Part shown: in pieces, positions 1-8,837 of the stretch
Layout: each line of letters opens with the position of its first letter
Position numbering within the stretch: position 1 is the stretch's first letter
Assembly (NCBI RefSeq): GCF_900116855.1
Contig: NZ_UETD01000008.1
Span: 124,001-188,000 of the forward strand
Length of the DNA: 64,000 nucleotides
Direction: 5' to 3'
From: Ruminococcus flavefaciens
Lineage (GTDB): Bacteria; Bacillota; Clostridia; Oscillospirales; Ruminococcaceae
Notes under the pieces: generated by a model
What the model was told of the DNA's origin: nothing
Databases searched by the model: none
Seen by the model: only the letters and a program-made list of their open reading frames with translations
Translations under genes and position numbers: made by a program

Positions 1-1891
1 CGTGATCAACGATTAAATGTCCGTGTTCATCAAGAATGATCTGTCCCTGATCATCTACCCTCACAAGCTTCTCACCGGAATTGTCTTTACTCGGCTTTTT
101 CATAGTAGCAAAGAAAATAGGATAATCATCTTTTTTCGGGCAGAGTTCATCGTCCCATTTCTGAACAAATAAAACAGAAGTCTTTGTTCCAGTATGAGGC
201 TTAAATACATTTCCGTGAAGTCCGACAACTGCAAGAATACGACAATTTTCTGTAATATAATCACGGATATACTTATCACTTGAGTTATTAAACCTTCCCT
301 GCGGAAGGACGATAGCCATTCTGCCACCGGGCTTCAAAAAAGAAAGATTACGTTCAATAAACAGAATATCTCTGCCTACTTTAGACTGATATTTTCCTTT
401 AGCATTCTTGCCTAATTCATATTTCGAGATGATACGACTTTCCTTTATATCACCTGCAAAGGGCGGATTTGCCATTACAATATCGAACTGGAAATCACGG
501 TTTTCATCTTTCTTTGCACGAAGTTTGCGTAACCCCTTCCAGCCCTCATAATACTTATCCTGCCACTCTTCCTGTTTAGTGACATCATCCCATCTCTCAT
601 AATCAAGAGTATTAAGATGCATAACATTGGTTCTTCCATCGCCGGCAATAAGATTGAGCGTTCTTGCAACACGCACAGCTTTCTCATCAAAATCGATAGC
701 AAAAACGTTTTCCTGAACATAGTCTTCACATTCCGCAGGCTTCTTTTCAGTTGTAAAAAGATGGCTCTGAGGCAGCCCTTTTTCAGCAAGTATCTTCTTC
801 CAGACATAAAAAATGGTATGTACAGGGAAACCACATGATCCTGCAGCTGTATCAATCATCTTTTCATCTTTAGTAGGATTAAGCATTCTAACGCACATAT
901 CTATGACATATCTTGGTGTAAAGAACTGTCCTTTTTCGCCCTTCTGAGATTTGCTCATAAGATATTCAAAGGCATCATCCACAACATCAAGGTTTGAGTT
1001 GAAAAGCTTAACATCTTGTAAGGAGGATACACAGACAGAAAGGTGCGATGAAGTCAAAGTGATTTTTTCGTCTGAAGAAAAAACCCCTGGCCATTTTTTC
1101 TTTGCCTTTTCAAAAAGCTTTTGTATATTTGCTTTGAGATCGTCATCAGTATCACCGTAATTACGGAACTCTAAAGTTCTTGAGTGATCTCTGCCGCTTT
1201 CCATTTCATCATATAGTTTAGTATAGATAAGCTTAAATACTTCCTCAAAAACATCTACGCCAGCATTTGCGAGAACTTCATCTTCCATTTCCTCGATGAG
1301 TCCCTTCAGCGATTTCTTCTCATTAACAAGCTTATCTTTTGCTACAAGATCATCTATCGTCCAACGCTCGGTAAGAATATCCTTAAGCTTTTGTGTAGAG
1401 TTAGGGATATTAGGGATATCCTCAAAATAATTTGGATCTTTTCTGTGATAGTAAGAAATTGACTGACCATTAGTCCATACGCCCATTGTTGCACCAGTAG
1501 CATTGCAGTATGAGCGGAGCTGTTCTTTTCCGTCAGAAAGCTTGGGCTTTTTGACCTCTATTATTATGTATTCAGTATTAGGATGATCCTTCTCAAATAC
1601 AACAATATCAGCTCGCTTAACCTCTCTTCCAAAATGTATATGGCGTTCAAGCTCCATTTGATCAACAGAGTAGCCGTAATCATGTACAAGCGAATAGATA
1701 TATAGCTGACGTACAGCTTCTTCAGGAGTGAGTTTTATATCTTTATTTCTTACCTGACACTTTATATAAGGCGAATCATTTCCCTTTACCTTTTTCATAA
1801 AAATCATTGCTTCGATTGCACTTATTGCCTCATTTGAAAACAATGTTCCCTTATGAATACTGTCTTTAAACAAATCATCGAGTTTATACAT
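1..1891 (-). CDS. Fused PD-(D/E)XK nuclease / N6-adenine DNA methyltransferase, restriction-modification (3' end outside window)
   Basis: The frame is open from an ATG at 1891 to the left edge (630 codons), so the C terminus is missing. Residues 55-130 look like the HsdR N-terminal nuclease fold: D95 in RADIVVF and E112-x-K114 in IEVKKP form a PD-(D/E)XK core. A class I methyltransferase domain follows, with the SAM-binding motif DTAAGSCGF (about residues 347-355) and the adenine-methylase motif NPPF (475-478, DNA 458-469). The expected role is sequence-specific DNA methylation and cleavage, with a specificity subunit probably encoded beyond the left edge. The GGAGG ribosome site sits just before the ATG. 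The start lies 2 nt after the stop of the upstream gene, so the genes form one operon. The methylase family is secure; active restriction is inferred. Confidence 0.87.
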   Translation of the reverse strand, partial: MYKLDDLFKDSIHKGTLFSNEAISAIEAMIFMKKVKGNDSPYIKCQVRNKDIKLTPEEAVRQLYIYSLVHDYGYSVDQMELERHIHFGREVKRADIVVFEKDHPNTEYIIIEVKKPKLSDGKEQLRSYCNATGATMGVWTNGQSISYYHRKDPNYFEDIPNIPNSTQKLKDILTERWTIDDLVAKDKLVNEKKSLKGLIEEMEDEVLANAGVDVFEEVFKLIYTKLYDEMESGRDHSRTLEFRNYGDTDDDLKANIQKLFEKAKKKWPGVFSSDEKITLTSSHLSVCVSSLQDVKLFNSNLDVVDDAFEYLMSKSQKGEKGQFFTPRYVIDMCVRMLNPTKDEKMIDTAAGSCGFPVHTIFYVWKKILAEKGLPQSHLFTTEKKPAECEDYVQENVFAIDFDEKAVRVARTLNLIAGDGRTNVMHLNTLDYERWDDVTKQEEWQDKYYEGWKGLRKLRAKKDENRDFQFDIVMANPPFAGDIKESRIISKYELGKNAKGKYQSKVGRDILFIERNLSFLKPGGRMAIVLPQGRFNNSSDKYIRDYITENCRILAVVGLHGNVFKPHTGTKTSVLFVQKWDDELCPKKDDYPIFFATMKKPSKDNSGEKLVRVDDQGQIILDEHGHLIVDH

Positions 1892-1893
1892 AA

Positions 1894-2685
1894 TCAATCC
1901 TCCGAATTCTTTTTTGGGCGTTCATCTACTATACGTTGTATCTCGTCCATATACACCTGCAAACGCAATTTAAACTCATCAGTCTCATTGTATTGCTCGT
2001 CTTTACCTAGACGAGCAATGGGAAGGAACATATCTCCATAGGAATACAGTTTTGGAGAATAGTCGCTTGTATCGGCACATACAATCCTGTTATGATTCTT
2101 TCCCTTTTCATCTCCAAGACGTAACCTTACTTCTTTTAATGATAATTTCTTGAAGCCATGTTCAAAGAAAAGAAAATTCATACTTCCTTTGCGAGCCTCT
2201 GATTCATATGCTAAACAATCCGGCTCCTGATAAGCAATCTCATCTATAAGCTCTCTTTCACCTTTTGTTATGCGCTCGTGTTTTTCGAGTTTCTTCAGTA
2301 TTTTATTGAACTCCAATTGAGTACCATCAATTATTTGTAACTCCTTACGTGGATAAACCGTTGGAATAAAACTGCTTCCATCATCATAAGCCCAAAATGT
2401 TATAATATTATTCCCTGATCCCCATCGTTTGATCTCAGCTCGGCTTGTTTCAGGGCTATCAGCCCAATATGAGAGTTTCTGCCCCGGAAATAAATTTGAA
2501 TAACGATTATCAGTTCTGCTAAGACGAAGATTTCCTGCATGAAGTTCACTCACAGTCTTGCCATACATACTTGGATCAAATTCGATACATCTAAAAAAAT
2601 CGAACTCACCTGTCATAATCATAGGAAGAGTTCTGTGCTTTAGAACAGATAAATTACCTGTGTGATTTATAAACGTTAATCCCAT
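1894..2685 (-). CDS. Uncharacterised protein in restriction-modification operon
   Basis: A 263-residue protein that I do not recognise with confidence. Conserved-looking patches are RLSRTDNRYSNL, YWADSPETSRAEIKRWG and ITFWAYDD near residues 55-105, and a basic/acidic helical C terminus. The YWADSPETSRAEI patch faintly recalls RES-type ADP-ribosyltransferase toxins, but I would not assign that. I chose the ATG at 2685 because AAAGG lies 7 nt upstream; a TTG at 2700 overlaps the previous stop. It lies between a DUF4238 gene and the nuclease-methylase with almost no spacing, so it is probably translated with them and works in the same defence function. Confidence 0.75.
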   Translation of the reverse strand: MGLTFINHTGNLSVLKHRTLPMIMTGEFDFFRCIEFDPSMYGKTVSELHAGNLRLSRTDNRYSNLFPGQKLSYWADSPETSRAEIKRWGSGNNIITFWAYDDGSSFIPTVYPRKELQIIDGTQLEFNKILKKLEKHERITKGERELIDEIAYQEPDCLAYESEARKGSMNFLFFEHGFKKLSLKEVRLRLGDEKGKNHNRIVCADTSDYSPKLYSYGDMFLPIARLGKDEQYNETDEFKLRLQVYMDEIQRIVDERPKKNSED

Positions 2686-2696
2686 AGTTAATCCTT

Positions 2697-3551
2697 TCAA
2701 GATAATTCTTTGTCCAAAAGCTCTTTAATGAAGCCAAAGTCCTTATTAGAGAAAAGCATTCTTGTGCATTCACGTTCAATATACATATTGTAAAGAGCTA
2801 TATTTTTAACATCGTACTCATCAAAGCAAAATAAATCGTTCCATTTAACAGATTTAGGATACATCTCAATAGCAAATAACGGCGAAATCGGAATGTAATA
2901 TGTGAGATCATCAGATGCAGCCGAAACATGGACATTCTTACCGTGATTTACTGCTATTAACGGGTTATCAGATGTAAGGAACGGTAATTCTGTGTGATTG
3001 ACTATAATAACCCATTTTTTGTCATTGAATATATTGGCATAAAAATGAGCTAAATCAAAAGATAAGATTTGAGTATTCTGCAACCTCTTATAGTCTGACT
3101 TGTCGTAATCAGGAATAGAACCACAAGGAACATGGGCTTTTAATTGATCATAGATGTACTCAAACTGCTTACGTAATAAATTAGTGCGCTGTATTTGCAT
3201 CGCAAATTGGGCACTTAATGCCTGTCGCTTTGAAAGAGGATAATCAACATAACATCCCTTACGATCTTTTTTCTCAAATGTTATGGAACATATTAGCTCT
3301 TTCAACAAATCCGATAAATCAGTTTCAATTTTCTGAAAAAGCAGCTCAAGGATTTTCTTGTTTTCACCTAATTCCGGTATATCATAATAATTGCCTTCAA
3401 CTGGAAAGTCTCCTGCACAACCGCATCCTGAAATTCCTTTTTCTTTTAAATAGTAATAGATACTGCTCTTTCTGCCCTCGTTACCATTTGCTCCGAAGTT
3501 TGCAATATAACAAGATGGAACAATATGCTGTTTCGTATACTCTTTTCCCAT
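2697..3551 (-). CDS. DUF4238 domain protein, first gene of the restriction-modification operon
   Basis: A 284-residue protein beginning with the DUF4238 signature (KQHIVPSCYIANF). It continues with YYYLKEKGI and a pattern of aromatic and acidic residues typical of that family, with HTELPFLTSDNPLI in the second half. DUF4238 proteins have no proven biochemical role; they turn up often in accessory and defence regions. The ATG at 3551 has AGAGGTG upstream. A TTGACT-17-TATAAT promoter precedes it at 3620-3648, so this is the first gene of a three-gene minus-strand operon leading into the nuclease-methylase. Family call fairly sure, function unknown. Confidence 0.78.
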   Translation of the reverse strand: MGKEYTKQHIVPSCYIANFGANGNEGRKSSIYYYLKEKGISGCGCAGDFPVEGNYYDIPELGENKKILELLFQKIETDLSDLLKELICSITFEKKDRKGCYVDYPLSKRQALSAQFAMQIQRTNLLRKQFEYIYDQLKAHVPCGSIPDYDKSDYKRLQNTQILSFDLAHFYANIFNDKKWVIIVNHTELPFLTSDNPLIAVNHGKNVHVSAASDDLTYYIPISPLFAIEMYPKSVKWNDLFCFDEYDVKNIALYNMYIERECTRMLFSNKDFGFIKELLDKELS

Positions 3552-3619
3552 ATAACACCTCTTTCACAGGTGAAAATAATTAATTGTTATATTTACAGTC
3601 GTTCGTTATTTATCTTTTT

Positions 3620-3648
3620 ATTATATCATATTTTGTGCAAATAGTCAA
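3620..3648 (-). promoter_or_regulatory. Sigma-A type promoter of the DUF4238 / methylase operon
   Basis: On the minus strand, TTGACT (3648-3643), a 17-nt spacer and TATAAT (3625-3620), about 70 nt upstream of the ATG at 3551. Confidence 0.75.
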
Positions 3649-3684
3649 TTAGAAACCGAACATTATTCTACTATTGCGAAAAAA

Positions 3685-3709
3685 ATGCTTCCCATTATCT
3701 GAGAAGCAC
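3685..3709 (-). terminator. Rho-independent terminator after the broken integrase
   Basis: On the minus strand a short GC-containing stem (TGCTTC / GAAGCA) is followed directly by a run of T. It lies just downstream of the integrase pseudogene's last stop. Confidence 0.6.
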
Positions 3710-3723
3710 TTATATTATTTGAA

Positions 3724-4791
3724 TTATACTATCGGTAGGTACTGCGTGTTTTTTGTGTTACTATTTGGAACGGGGATAGTAGTTTCAACGCTGGAATGTC
3801 CCAATATCTCTGACAGCGTTTTTACATCGAAGCCTGCCTGTAGACTGTTGGTTGCAAACATATGGCGCAGAGAATGGTAGTTTACTGACGGCAAATCAGC
3901 TTTTTTCAGAATGGATTTGAAGCGCCGCTGTAAGGTACGAGGCTCAATAATATGGTTTGAGCCTGAGAGAATATAACAATTTTCATTGCTACGGGATTAC
4001 CGCAGCAGCTTTATAAGAAATTTTGGTATAGGGATAGTGCGCTTGGAAGTCCGGCCCTTTGGACTATCAGCTATAATAATTGTCCTGTGATTGCCGTTTC
4101 GTATCCGCTGCACTGTACATCTGACGGTTAAAGCGCTCTTTTCAAAGTCTATATCTCTCCACATCAGACCACAGACCTCACCGACACGAAGTCCGGTATA
4201 AAGGCTCAGGAGTACGCAAAGCGAAGTCGTACACGGATTTCTTTGGAGATATCTCCAAAGGTGCAACTGTTGATTTCGTGTAAGGAGTACAGCTTCACTT
4301 CTGTGCATCTTTGGGAGTTCAACATCTGCCAGTATATTGCGAAATCCATGAATCTTAGCGGTATACTTAGCCATAGACTTAAAGACAATTACAATGTCGG
4401 AAACATATTTTGCTGATAGCCCCAAATCCTGCTTTTCTTGAATGAAGTTATTCATCATTTGCACCGTCAGCATATCATATCGTAATCCGCCAAATGCAGG
4501 TATGATATGCTTTTCGACCTTCATAGTATAGTTTGCGTATGTTGATGGCTTGACGCGAAGCTTCACTACCGAGAGCCATTCTCCAAAAAGCTCTGCGACT
4601 GTCACATGACAAGGTACTATTGAAGAAGCGGAAGATATTTTCATTGGTAGGAGTTTTTCTTTAACTTCTGTATAGTTATGACCGTATACAGAGCGATACT
4701 TCGCCTTACCACTTTCGCTGTACCCGATTATATATCTTCCCTCCCAGCGTCCGTCGCGGCGCTTGTATATGTTTTCACCTTTTCTTGGCAT
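3724..4791 (-). pseudogene. Tyrosine recombinase (phage/ICE integrase), interrupted by an in-frame stop and degenerate at its C terminus
   Basis: Residues 1-264 read as a Tn916/phage-type integrase: an N-terminal arm-binding region (KRRDGRWEGRYI), a SAM-like core-binding domain, and the first catalytic Arg in YTGLRVGEVCGL. A TAA at 3997-3999 stops the frame. The same frame then continues for about 90 codons (SRSNENCYILSGSNHI) with the HSLRHMFATNS box and LGHSSVETT, ending at TAA 3724-3726. After LGHSSVETT the expected nucleophile segment (x-Y-x-H) is replaced by unrelated sequence with no tyrosine in place. The gene is therefore dead by two lesions. It marks an old integration next to the restriction operon. 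Confidence 0.85.
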
Positions 4792-4930
4792 ATTTTCCCT
4801 CCAGTATAATTGACCATAAATATGACGGTTTATTCTCCTTTTCTATACTGCATATTTTACAATTAGTATGTATTTCTATTGTAAAAATGGACGAAATCAC
4901 AATAAGATGTACATTATTAACAAAATATTC

Positions 4931-4959
4931 TTGATTATATCGAATATAAATGTTATAAT
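4931..4959 (+). promoter_or_regulatory. Promoter of the zinc-ribbon / YidD / SH3 / SGNH operon
   Basis: TTGATT (4931-4936), a 17-nt spacer and TATAAT (4954-4959). A long hairpin follows at once, then the ribosome site AAAGGAGG at about 5044. Confidence 0.75.
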
Positions 4960-4970
4960 TTAAATATAAA

Positions 4971-5007
4971 AATGATGTCGTAAATTGTAGAAATTTGCGG
5001 CATCATT
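4971..5007 (+). promoter_or_regulatory. Long 5' leader hairpin
   Basis: AATGATGTCGTAAATT (4971-4986) pairs with 4992-5007 over 16 bp, including three G-U pairs, leaving a 5-nt loop. It starts about 11 nt after the -10 box and ends 50 nt before the first start codon. No T run follows on the plus strand, so it is more likely a leader or mRNA-stability structure, or an operator, than a terminator. Confidence 0.5.
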
Positions 5008-5058
5008 AAAACAATTATAACATTTTCACGTTGTTATGTCACCAAAGGAGGCACTATT

Positions 5059-5439
5059 ATGGAGAGAAGTAAACTTGTAGTAATTGAAAGAGATATGTAT
5101 TGTCCATTCTGCGACACTAATTCTGCCGTTATCATCAGCGAAACTGTAAGCAGCAAATCGAGGATCGGATGTGCAGCTATAGGATTAAAGGACGGCTGTC
5201 TGCTGACCATTACTGGTGGCTGCTGGGCTATCATAAGTGGAATACCGCTTTATGATACAAAAGAAGAATACACAAATGTTAATTACGGTTTTTGCCCTCA
5301 CTGCGGCAATACATACCCGATAAACCGACCTGAGGAAGAAAAGCCGACAATAGGCAGCAAATTCCAGTCGGCAAAGCAGGGTGCTTTAAACAATTTTAAT
5401 TCCGTAAAGGGAATGTTCAACAAAAATGATCAGCAATGA
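5059..5439 (+). CDS. Zinc-ribbon protein, first gene of the YidD operon
   Basis: A 126-residue protein with two CxxC pairs, YCPFC near the start and FCPHC at about residue 78, forming a split zinc ribbon. Between them is a hydrophobic, glycine/cysteine-rich stretch (ITGGCWAIISGIPLY) that could be a membrane-embedded turn. The C-terminal 40 residues are polar and helical. A strong AAAGGAGG site precedes the ATG. Its last codons overlap the yidD start by 4 nt (ATGA), implying coupled translation. No specific function is recognised; small zinc ribbons of this kind commonly act as membrane-associated adaptors. Confidence 0.75.
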   Translation: MERSKLVVIERDMYCPFCDTNSAVIISETVSSKSRIGCAAIGLKDGCLLTITGGCWAIISGIPLYDTKEEYTNVNYGFCPHCGNTYPINRPEEEKPTIGSKFQSAKQGALNNFNSVKGMFNKNDQQ

Positions 5440-5858
5440 CAGATGAAGAAATAATTGAAGCCTTCAGAAATAAACGTAAGGACGATATCAAAAAAGCAGT
5501 TATCCGTCCAAAATTCGGGCTGTATAAAGAGGCACTTCAAATAGTGATATTCTCACTGCTGATAGCATTGACAGTGATTTTTTGCAGAAGTCTCCGAACA
5601 TGGCAGTATACCATTTTATTGACAGTCGTGATACTGCTTTTCCTTATCACGCAGACTAAAAACATCATACTTCTTATGATATTCATGTATCAGAGATTCG
5701 CCCCTAAAACTATTCGGGCAGCCTGTCTTTTTACACCGAGCTGTTCTGAATATATGCGTATCTCAGTACTAAAATACGGTGTTTTCAAAGGTGTGAAAAA
5801 AGGCTTCAGAAGACTGAGAAGATGTCGTCCTCCTAACGGAGGGCTTGATGAACCTTAA
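5436..5858 (+). CDS. yidD: Membrane protein insertion efficiency factor YidD, N-terminally extended
   Basis: The C-terminal 65 residues match the YidD family: YQRFAPKTIRAACLFTPSCS, then SEYMRISVLKYGVFKGVKKG and RRCRPPNGGLDEP. Canonical YidD is 70-90 residues and helps YidC-dependent insertion of membrane proteins. This copy is 140 residues, with about 70 extra N-terminal residues containing two hydrophobic segments (IVIFSLLIALTVIFC and TILLTVVILLFLI). It is also not beside rpmH/rnpA/yidC, the usual location, but in an accessory operon with a zinc-ribbon protein, an SH3 membrane protein and an SGNH lipoprotein. It is thus likely a specialised paralog serving that operon. Confidence 0.85.
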   Translation: MTDEEIIEAFRNKRKDDIKKAVIRPKFGLYKEALQIVIFSLLIALTVIFCRSLRTWQYTILLTVVILLFLITQTKNIILLMIFMYQRFAPKTIRAACLFTPSCSEYMRISVLKYGVFKGVKKGFRRLRRCRPPNGGLDEP

Positions 5859-5870
5859 AGGGTGATTTAA

Positions 5871-7718
5871 ATGAGTAATAACAATAAAATGCCGGAAGGC
5901 TGGGGACAGAATAAGAGCGTTCCCGATTCATGGAAAAAAGGAAACAGTCTTCCGGAGAATTGGGGAAAACAAAGCCCCGGTGCCGGTAACATATGGCCTT
6001 CGGGCAATTCATCTGCAGCAAAATCAAAAACGGATCAAGCTCCGGGCAGCAATTTCAATATTTCAGAAGCGGCTCATAAAGGTGCCGGTCTGCTTGCAGG
6101 TGCTGCTAAAAAGATCGGCGGAGCTGCTAAAAATGCTGCCGGCAGTGCCGTTGAATACGCCAAATCTGACGATGCTGCCGAAAAAGCTGCATTTGCAAAG
6201 GAAAAAGCCGGAGCAGCTTTTGCAGGACTTAAAGGCAAGGCAGCAGCATTAGCTGCTCAGCGAAAAAAAGCTGACAGCAGCAATTCTCCTGCTGATGATG
6301 TCATAGAGGACGTAAATGACGCTATCGATGAAGCTTATGATGATTCAGATGCAGCAACAGACACAGCCGGCTTTATTGAGGAAGCAGCAGGCGCTGAAAG
6401 CTTTGACGAGCTTTATGAAAAGGCTATGAATACTCCGGACAAGGAAGCAGCTTCTGACGATACGGCTTACGATGAGGAAGATATTCCTGATGAAAGCGCC
6501 TTCTTTGACGAGGATGAATCTTCTGATGTCCCCGCCCTTGATGAGGAAGAAACATCTGATGCACCCGCCTTCGATGAATCTGATGAAACAGATATGGGCT
6601 ATGTAAGCAATAGAGCTGAGAAACCTGTTGCAGCTGCTCTCCTATATCCACCGCCTGCCACGCCTGCACCTATGCAGCCTCAGCCTGCACCGAGACAATT
6701 CAGCTATGAAGAGGAGAAAAAATCACCTCTTGTTCCAATCCTTGTTGTTGCTTTGATCGTATTAGTTCTTGCATTCGGCATATTGTTTGGTGTTTTTATT
6801 TCTCAGAAAAAGGAGAAAAAAGACGATAATTCAGATACAGCTGCCGTAGTCACGACAACAGAAACGACTGTTCCTGAAAATGTTACATCATATACGACAA
6901 CCGAACCTGATGATACCGAAATTTCCACAGATAATGCAGCAACAAAACCGGCTATCCAACAGGAAACAGTCACTGCCCCAACAAACCAGACATCGAAAGA
7001 ATCAGTGGATCTGTCAGGTGTTATAAACAGCAAAGGTGCAAAATATGTTTACAGCTATACAACAGACTATGTTCTTAACGGCGGAAAGAAGGCCGAACAG
7101 CGTCTTGACCTCGAAAACGGCTGGAACATTTCAGCAAAAAGCTTCTGTTCAGCCTATGGATTGATCTGGTATGAGTTATGGGATGCAGATGACGGAGATT
7201 ATTACGGTTGGGTGGATTCCGAGTTTATCGATTTCAGTTTAAAGAGAATAGGCGAAAGATATGTCACCACAGAATCCACAGGCCTCAACCTGCGTTCTCA
7301 GCCCAACATCAGCTCACCGATCCTCGCTAATATCCCGAGAAACGCCAAGATCAACTGCTATGAATCCGGTGTCAGCGGCTGGTATATCGTTTATTACAAA
7401 AATGAAAAGGGCTATGTAAGCTCTGAGTATGTTTCAACAAAACCAAGCGGCTCAGCCACAGAAGTGAACGGTGTAACACTTTATGACTGCTCAAAATATG
7501 GCAGGATAAATACTCGCGGCGGAACTCTGCCGAGTATTACTCTGGATTATATAACCGGCGGAGAATGGCAGACTCTACGGGACAGCCTCGGAAACGGCTG
7601 GCATATCAAAGCCACAAGATACTGCAATACAATGGGTATCACATGGTATGAGATAAAGGACGCTGACGACGGTGACTACTACGGCTGGATAGACGGTTCG
7701 TTTATCGATTTTGAGTGA
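5871..7718 (+). CDS. Single-pass membrane protein with extracellular SH3b domain and duplicated C-terminal module
   Basis: A 615-residue protein. The N terminus carries three ten-residue repeats (PEGWGQ, PDSWKK, PENWGK at residues 8-33), followed by an alanine-rich helix (65-130) and a strongly acidic stretch (140-240). A transmembrane segment spans about 287-310, so the C-terminal half is outside. After a threonine-rich linker come a module ending DADDGDYYGWVDSEFIDF, a bacterial SH3 domain (GLNLRSQPNISSPILANIPR), and a second copy ending DADDGDYYGWIDGSFIDF. SH3b domains usually bind peptidoglycan, so it may tether the operon's products to the wall. It starts 12 nt after yidD. The domain call is firm; the function is inferred. 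Confidence 0.82.
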   Translation: MSNNNKMPEGWGQNKSVPDSWKKGNSLPENWGKQSPGAGNIWPSGNSSAAKSKTDQAPGSNFNISEAAHKGAGLLAGAAKKIGGAAKNAAGSAVEYAKSDDAAEKAAFAKEKAGAAFAGLKGKAAALAAQRKKADSSNSPADDVIEDVNDAIDEAYDDSDAATDTAGFIEEAAGAESFDELYEKAMNTPDKEAASDDTAYDEEDIPDESAFFDEDESSDVPALDEEETSDAPAFDESDETDMGYVSNRAEKPVAAALLYPPPATPAPMQPQPAPRQFSYEEEKKSPLVPILVVALIVLVLAFGILFGVFISQKKEKKDDNSDTAAVVTTTETTVPENVTSYTTTEPDDTEISTDNAATKPAIQQETVTAPTNQTSKESVDLSGVINSKGAKYVYSYTTDYVLNGGKKAEQRLDLENGWNISAKSFCSAYGLIWYELWDADDGDYYGWVDSEFIDFSLKRIGERYVTTESTGLNLRSQPNISSPILANIPRNAKINCYESGVSGWYIVYYKNEKGYVSSEYVSTKPSGSATEVNGVTLYDCSKYGRINTRGGTLPSITLDYITGGEWQTLRDSLGNGWHIKATRYCNTMGITWYEIKDADDGDYYGWIDGSFIDFE

Positions 7719-7733
7719 TGAAAAGGTAATGAT

Positions 7734-8771
7734 ATGAGGCATATTGAGATCGCAGTTATACTTTTTGCGCTTGCAGGCTTATTTGCGTCCTGCGGCAAGG
7801 TCCCGGAAAACACTGTAACCGGCACTGAGCAGACTACTGCAGCGGTTAACACAACTGCAGGCACAACGCATTTTATTTCAACAACTGTAACATCAACTAC
7901 CACGAGCGGCAGTCAAACTGCCGCTCAGACTCATGCAGAAGCTGTTACGGTAAATACCACTGTGCCTGAGGATACTGACATACCCCCGGATTTTACAACT
8001 GAACAGCCTGCAGAAGCAGCAACAGAAGCTCAGAACGATCAGATCACAAGATTTGACGCATTCTCTGATTATACTTTATGGGCAGAGTACACCGGTTATC
8101 CGGACGGACTGCTTGAAGCAGAAGGAGCAACCGGCATAAATCAGGACTATTTCCATACACCTGACAGCTCGCCCGCCTATAATTCCGGAAGGATAGTTAT
8201 TGGCGACAGCAGATGCTGTCAGCTTGGGATCTACCAGTACCGAGCAGGTCTGAATGATTTTGCAGACTTTGCTGTCTGGGGAGGTCACTATATTTCCGGC
8301 TATGGAGGTATAATGACTGACGAACATCTCCGAGATGTTGAACAGTGTTTCCAGTCACAGATCAGAAGCTGTCAAAAAAGTACAATATTCTTTTTTGCTA
8401 CAGTAAACGACTATGATTGCTGGAACAATAATAATTCATCATATATCAGCGCAGCAATAAATACCGCTGAAAAGCTTGCTTCTATGTCATATGAGATGAA
8501 TGGTATCACATATCACCCGGAGGTTTATGTTATCGGATTTGACGGATGCTGGCTCATCGGTGATCTGTTTGGCACACCTCAGGACGTTTTCAACCGTTAC
8601 GTTCAGGAGTATAATGAAAAGCTCGGAAGTGCCTGCTCATCAAGTCCTTCCCTGCAAGGCAGATTCACAACAGTTCAGGATATAGTCGGAGGTAAGGCTG
8701 GATTTATCGATGACGGTCTCCATTATTCTGATGATACATTAGAAGCAATATGTTCTTACATATCAAATTGA
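7734..8771 (+). CDS. SGNH-hydrolase-like lipoprotein
   Basis: A 345-residue protein with a lipoprotein signal peptide: hydrophobic residues 6-17 and lipobox LFASC with the lipidated cysteine at 20. Residues 30-100 form a threonine-rich linker. The rest resembles GDSL/SGNH hydrolases: block I as VIGDSR with Ser159, an asparagine in TVNDYD, and the closing D-x-x-H as DDGLHYS (D327, H330). The substrate is unknown; enzymes of this fold remove acyl or acetyl groups from carbohydrates or lipids, which would suit cell-wall or hemicellulose deacetylation outside the cell. It starts 15 nt after the SH3 gene and is the last gene of the operon. Confidence 0.78.
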   Translation: MRHIEIAVILFALAGLFASCGKVPENTVTGTEQTTAAVNTTAGTTHFISTTVTSTTTSGSQTAAQTHAEAVTVNTTVPEDTDIPPDFTTEQPAEAATEAQNDQITRFDAFSDYTLWAEYTGYPDGLLEAEGATGINQDYFHTPDSSPAYNSGRIVIGDSRCCQLGIYQYRAGLNDFADFAVWGGHYISGYGGIMTDEHLRDVEQCFQSQIRSCQKSTIFFFATVNDYDCWNNNNSSYISAAINTAEKLASMSYEMNGITYHPEVYVIGFDGCWLIGDLFGTPQDVFNRYVQEYNEKLGSACSSSPSLQGRFTTVQDIVGGKAGFIDDGLHYSDDTLEAICSYISN

Positions 8772-8837
8772 TCACTTGAATATTTCTGTGTGACCGTTCT
8801 CTTAGTGAGATGCGCTTTATCAGCAAAAATTCCGTGA

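Noticed and set aside
5833..6027. Minus-strand ORF across the start of the SH3 gene
   Set aside because: Shadow of the real genes, no ribosome site.
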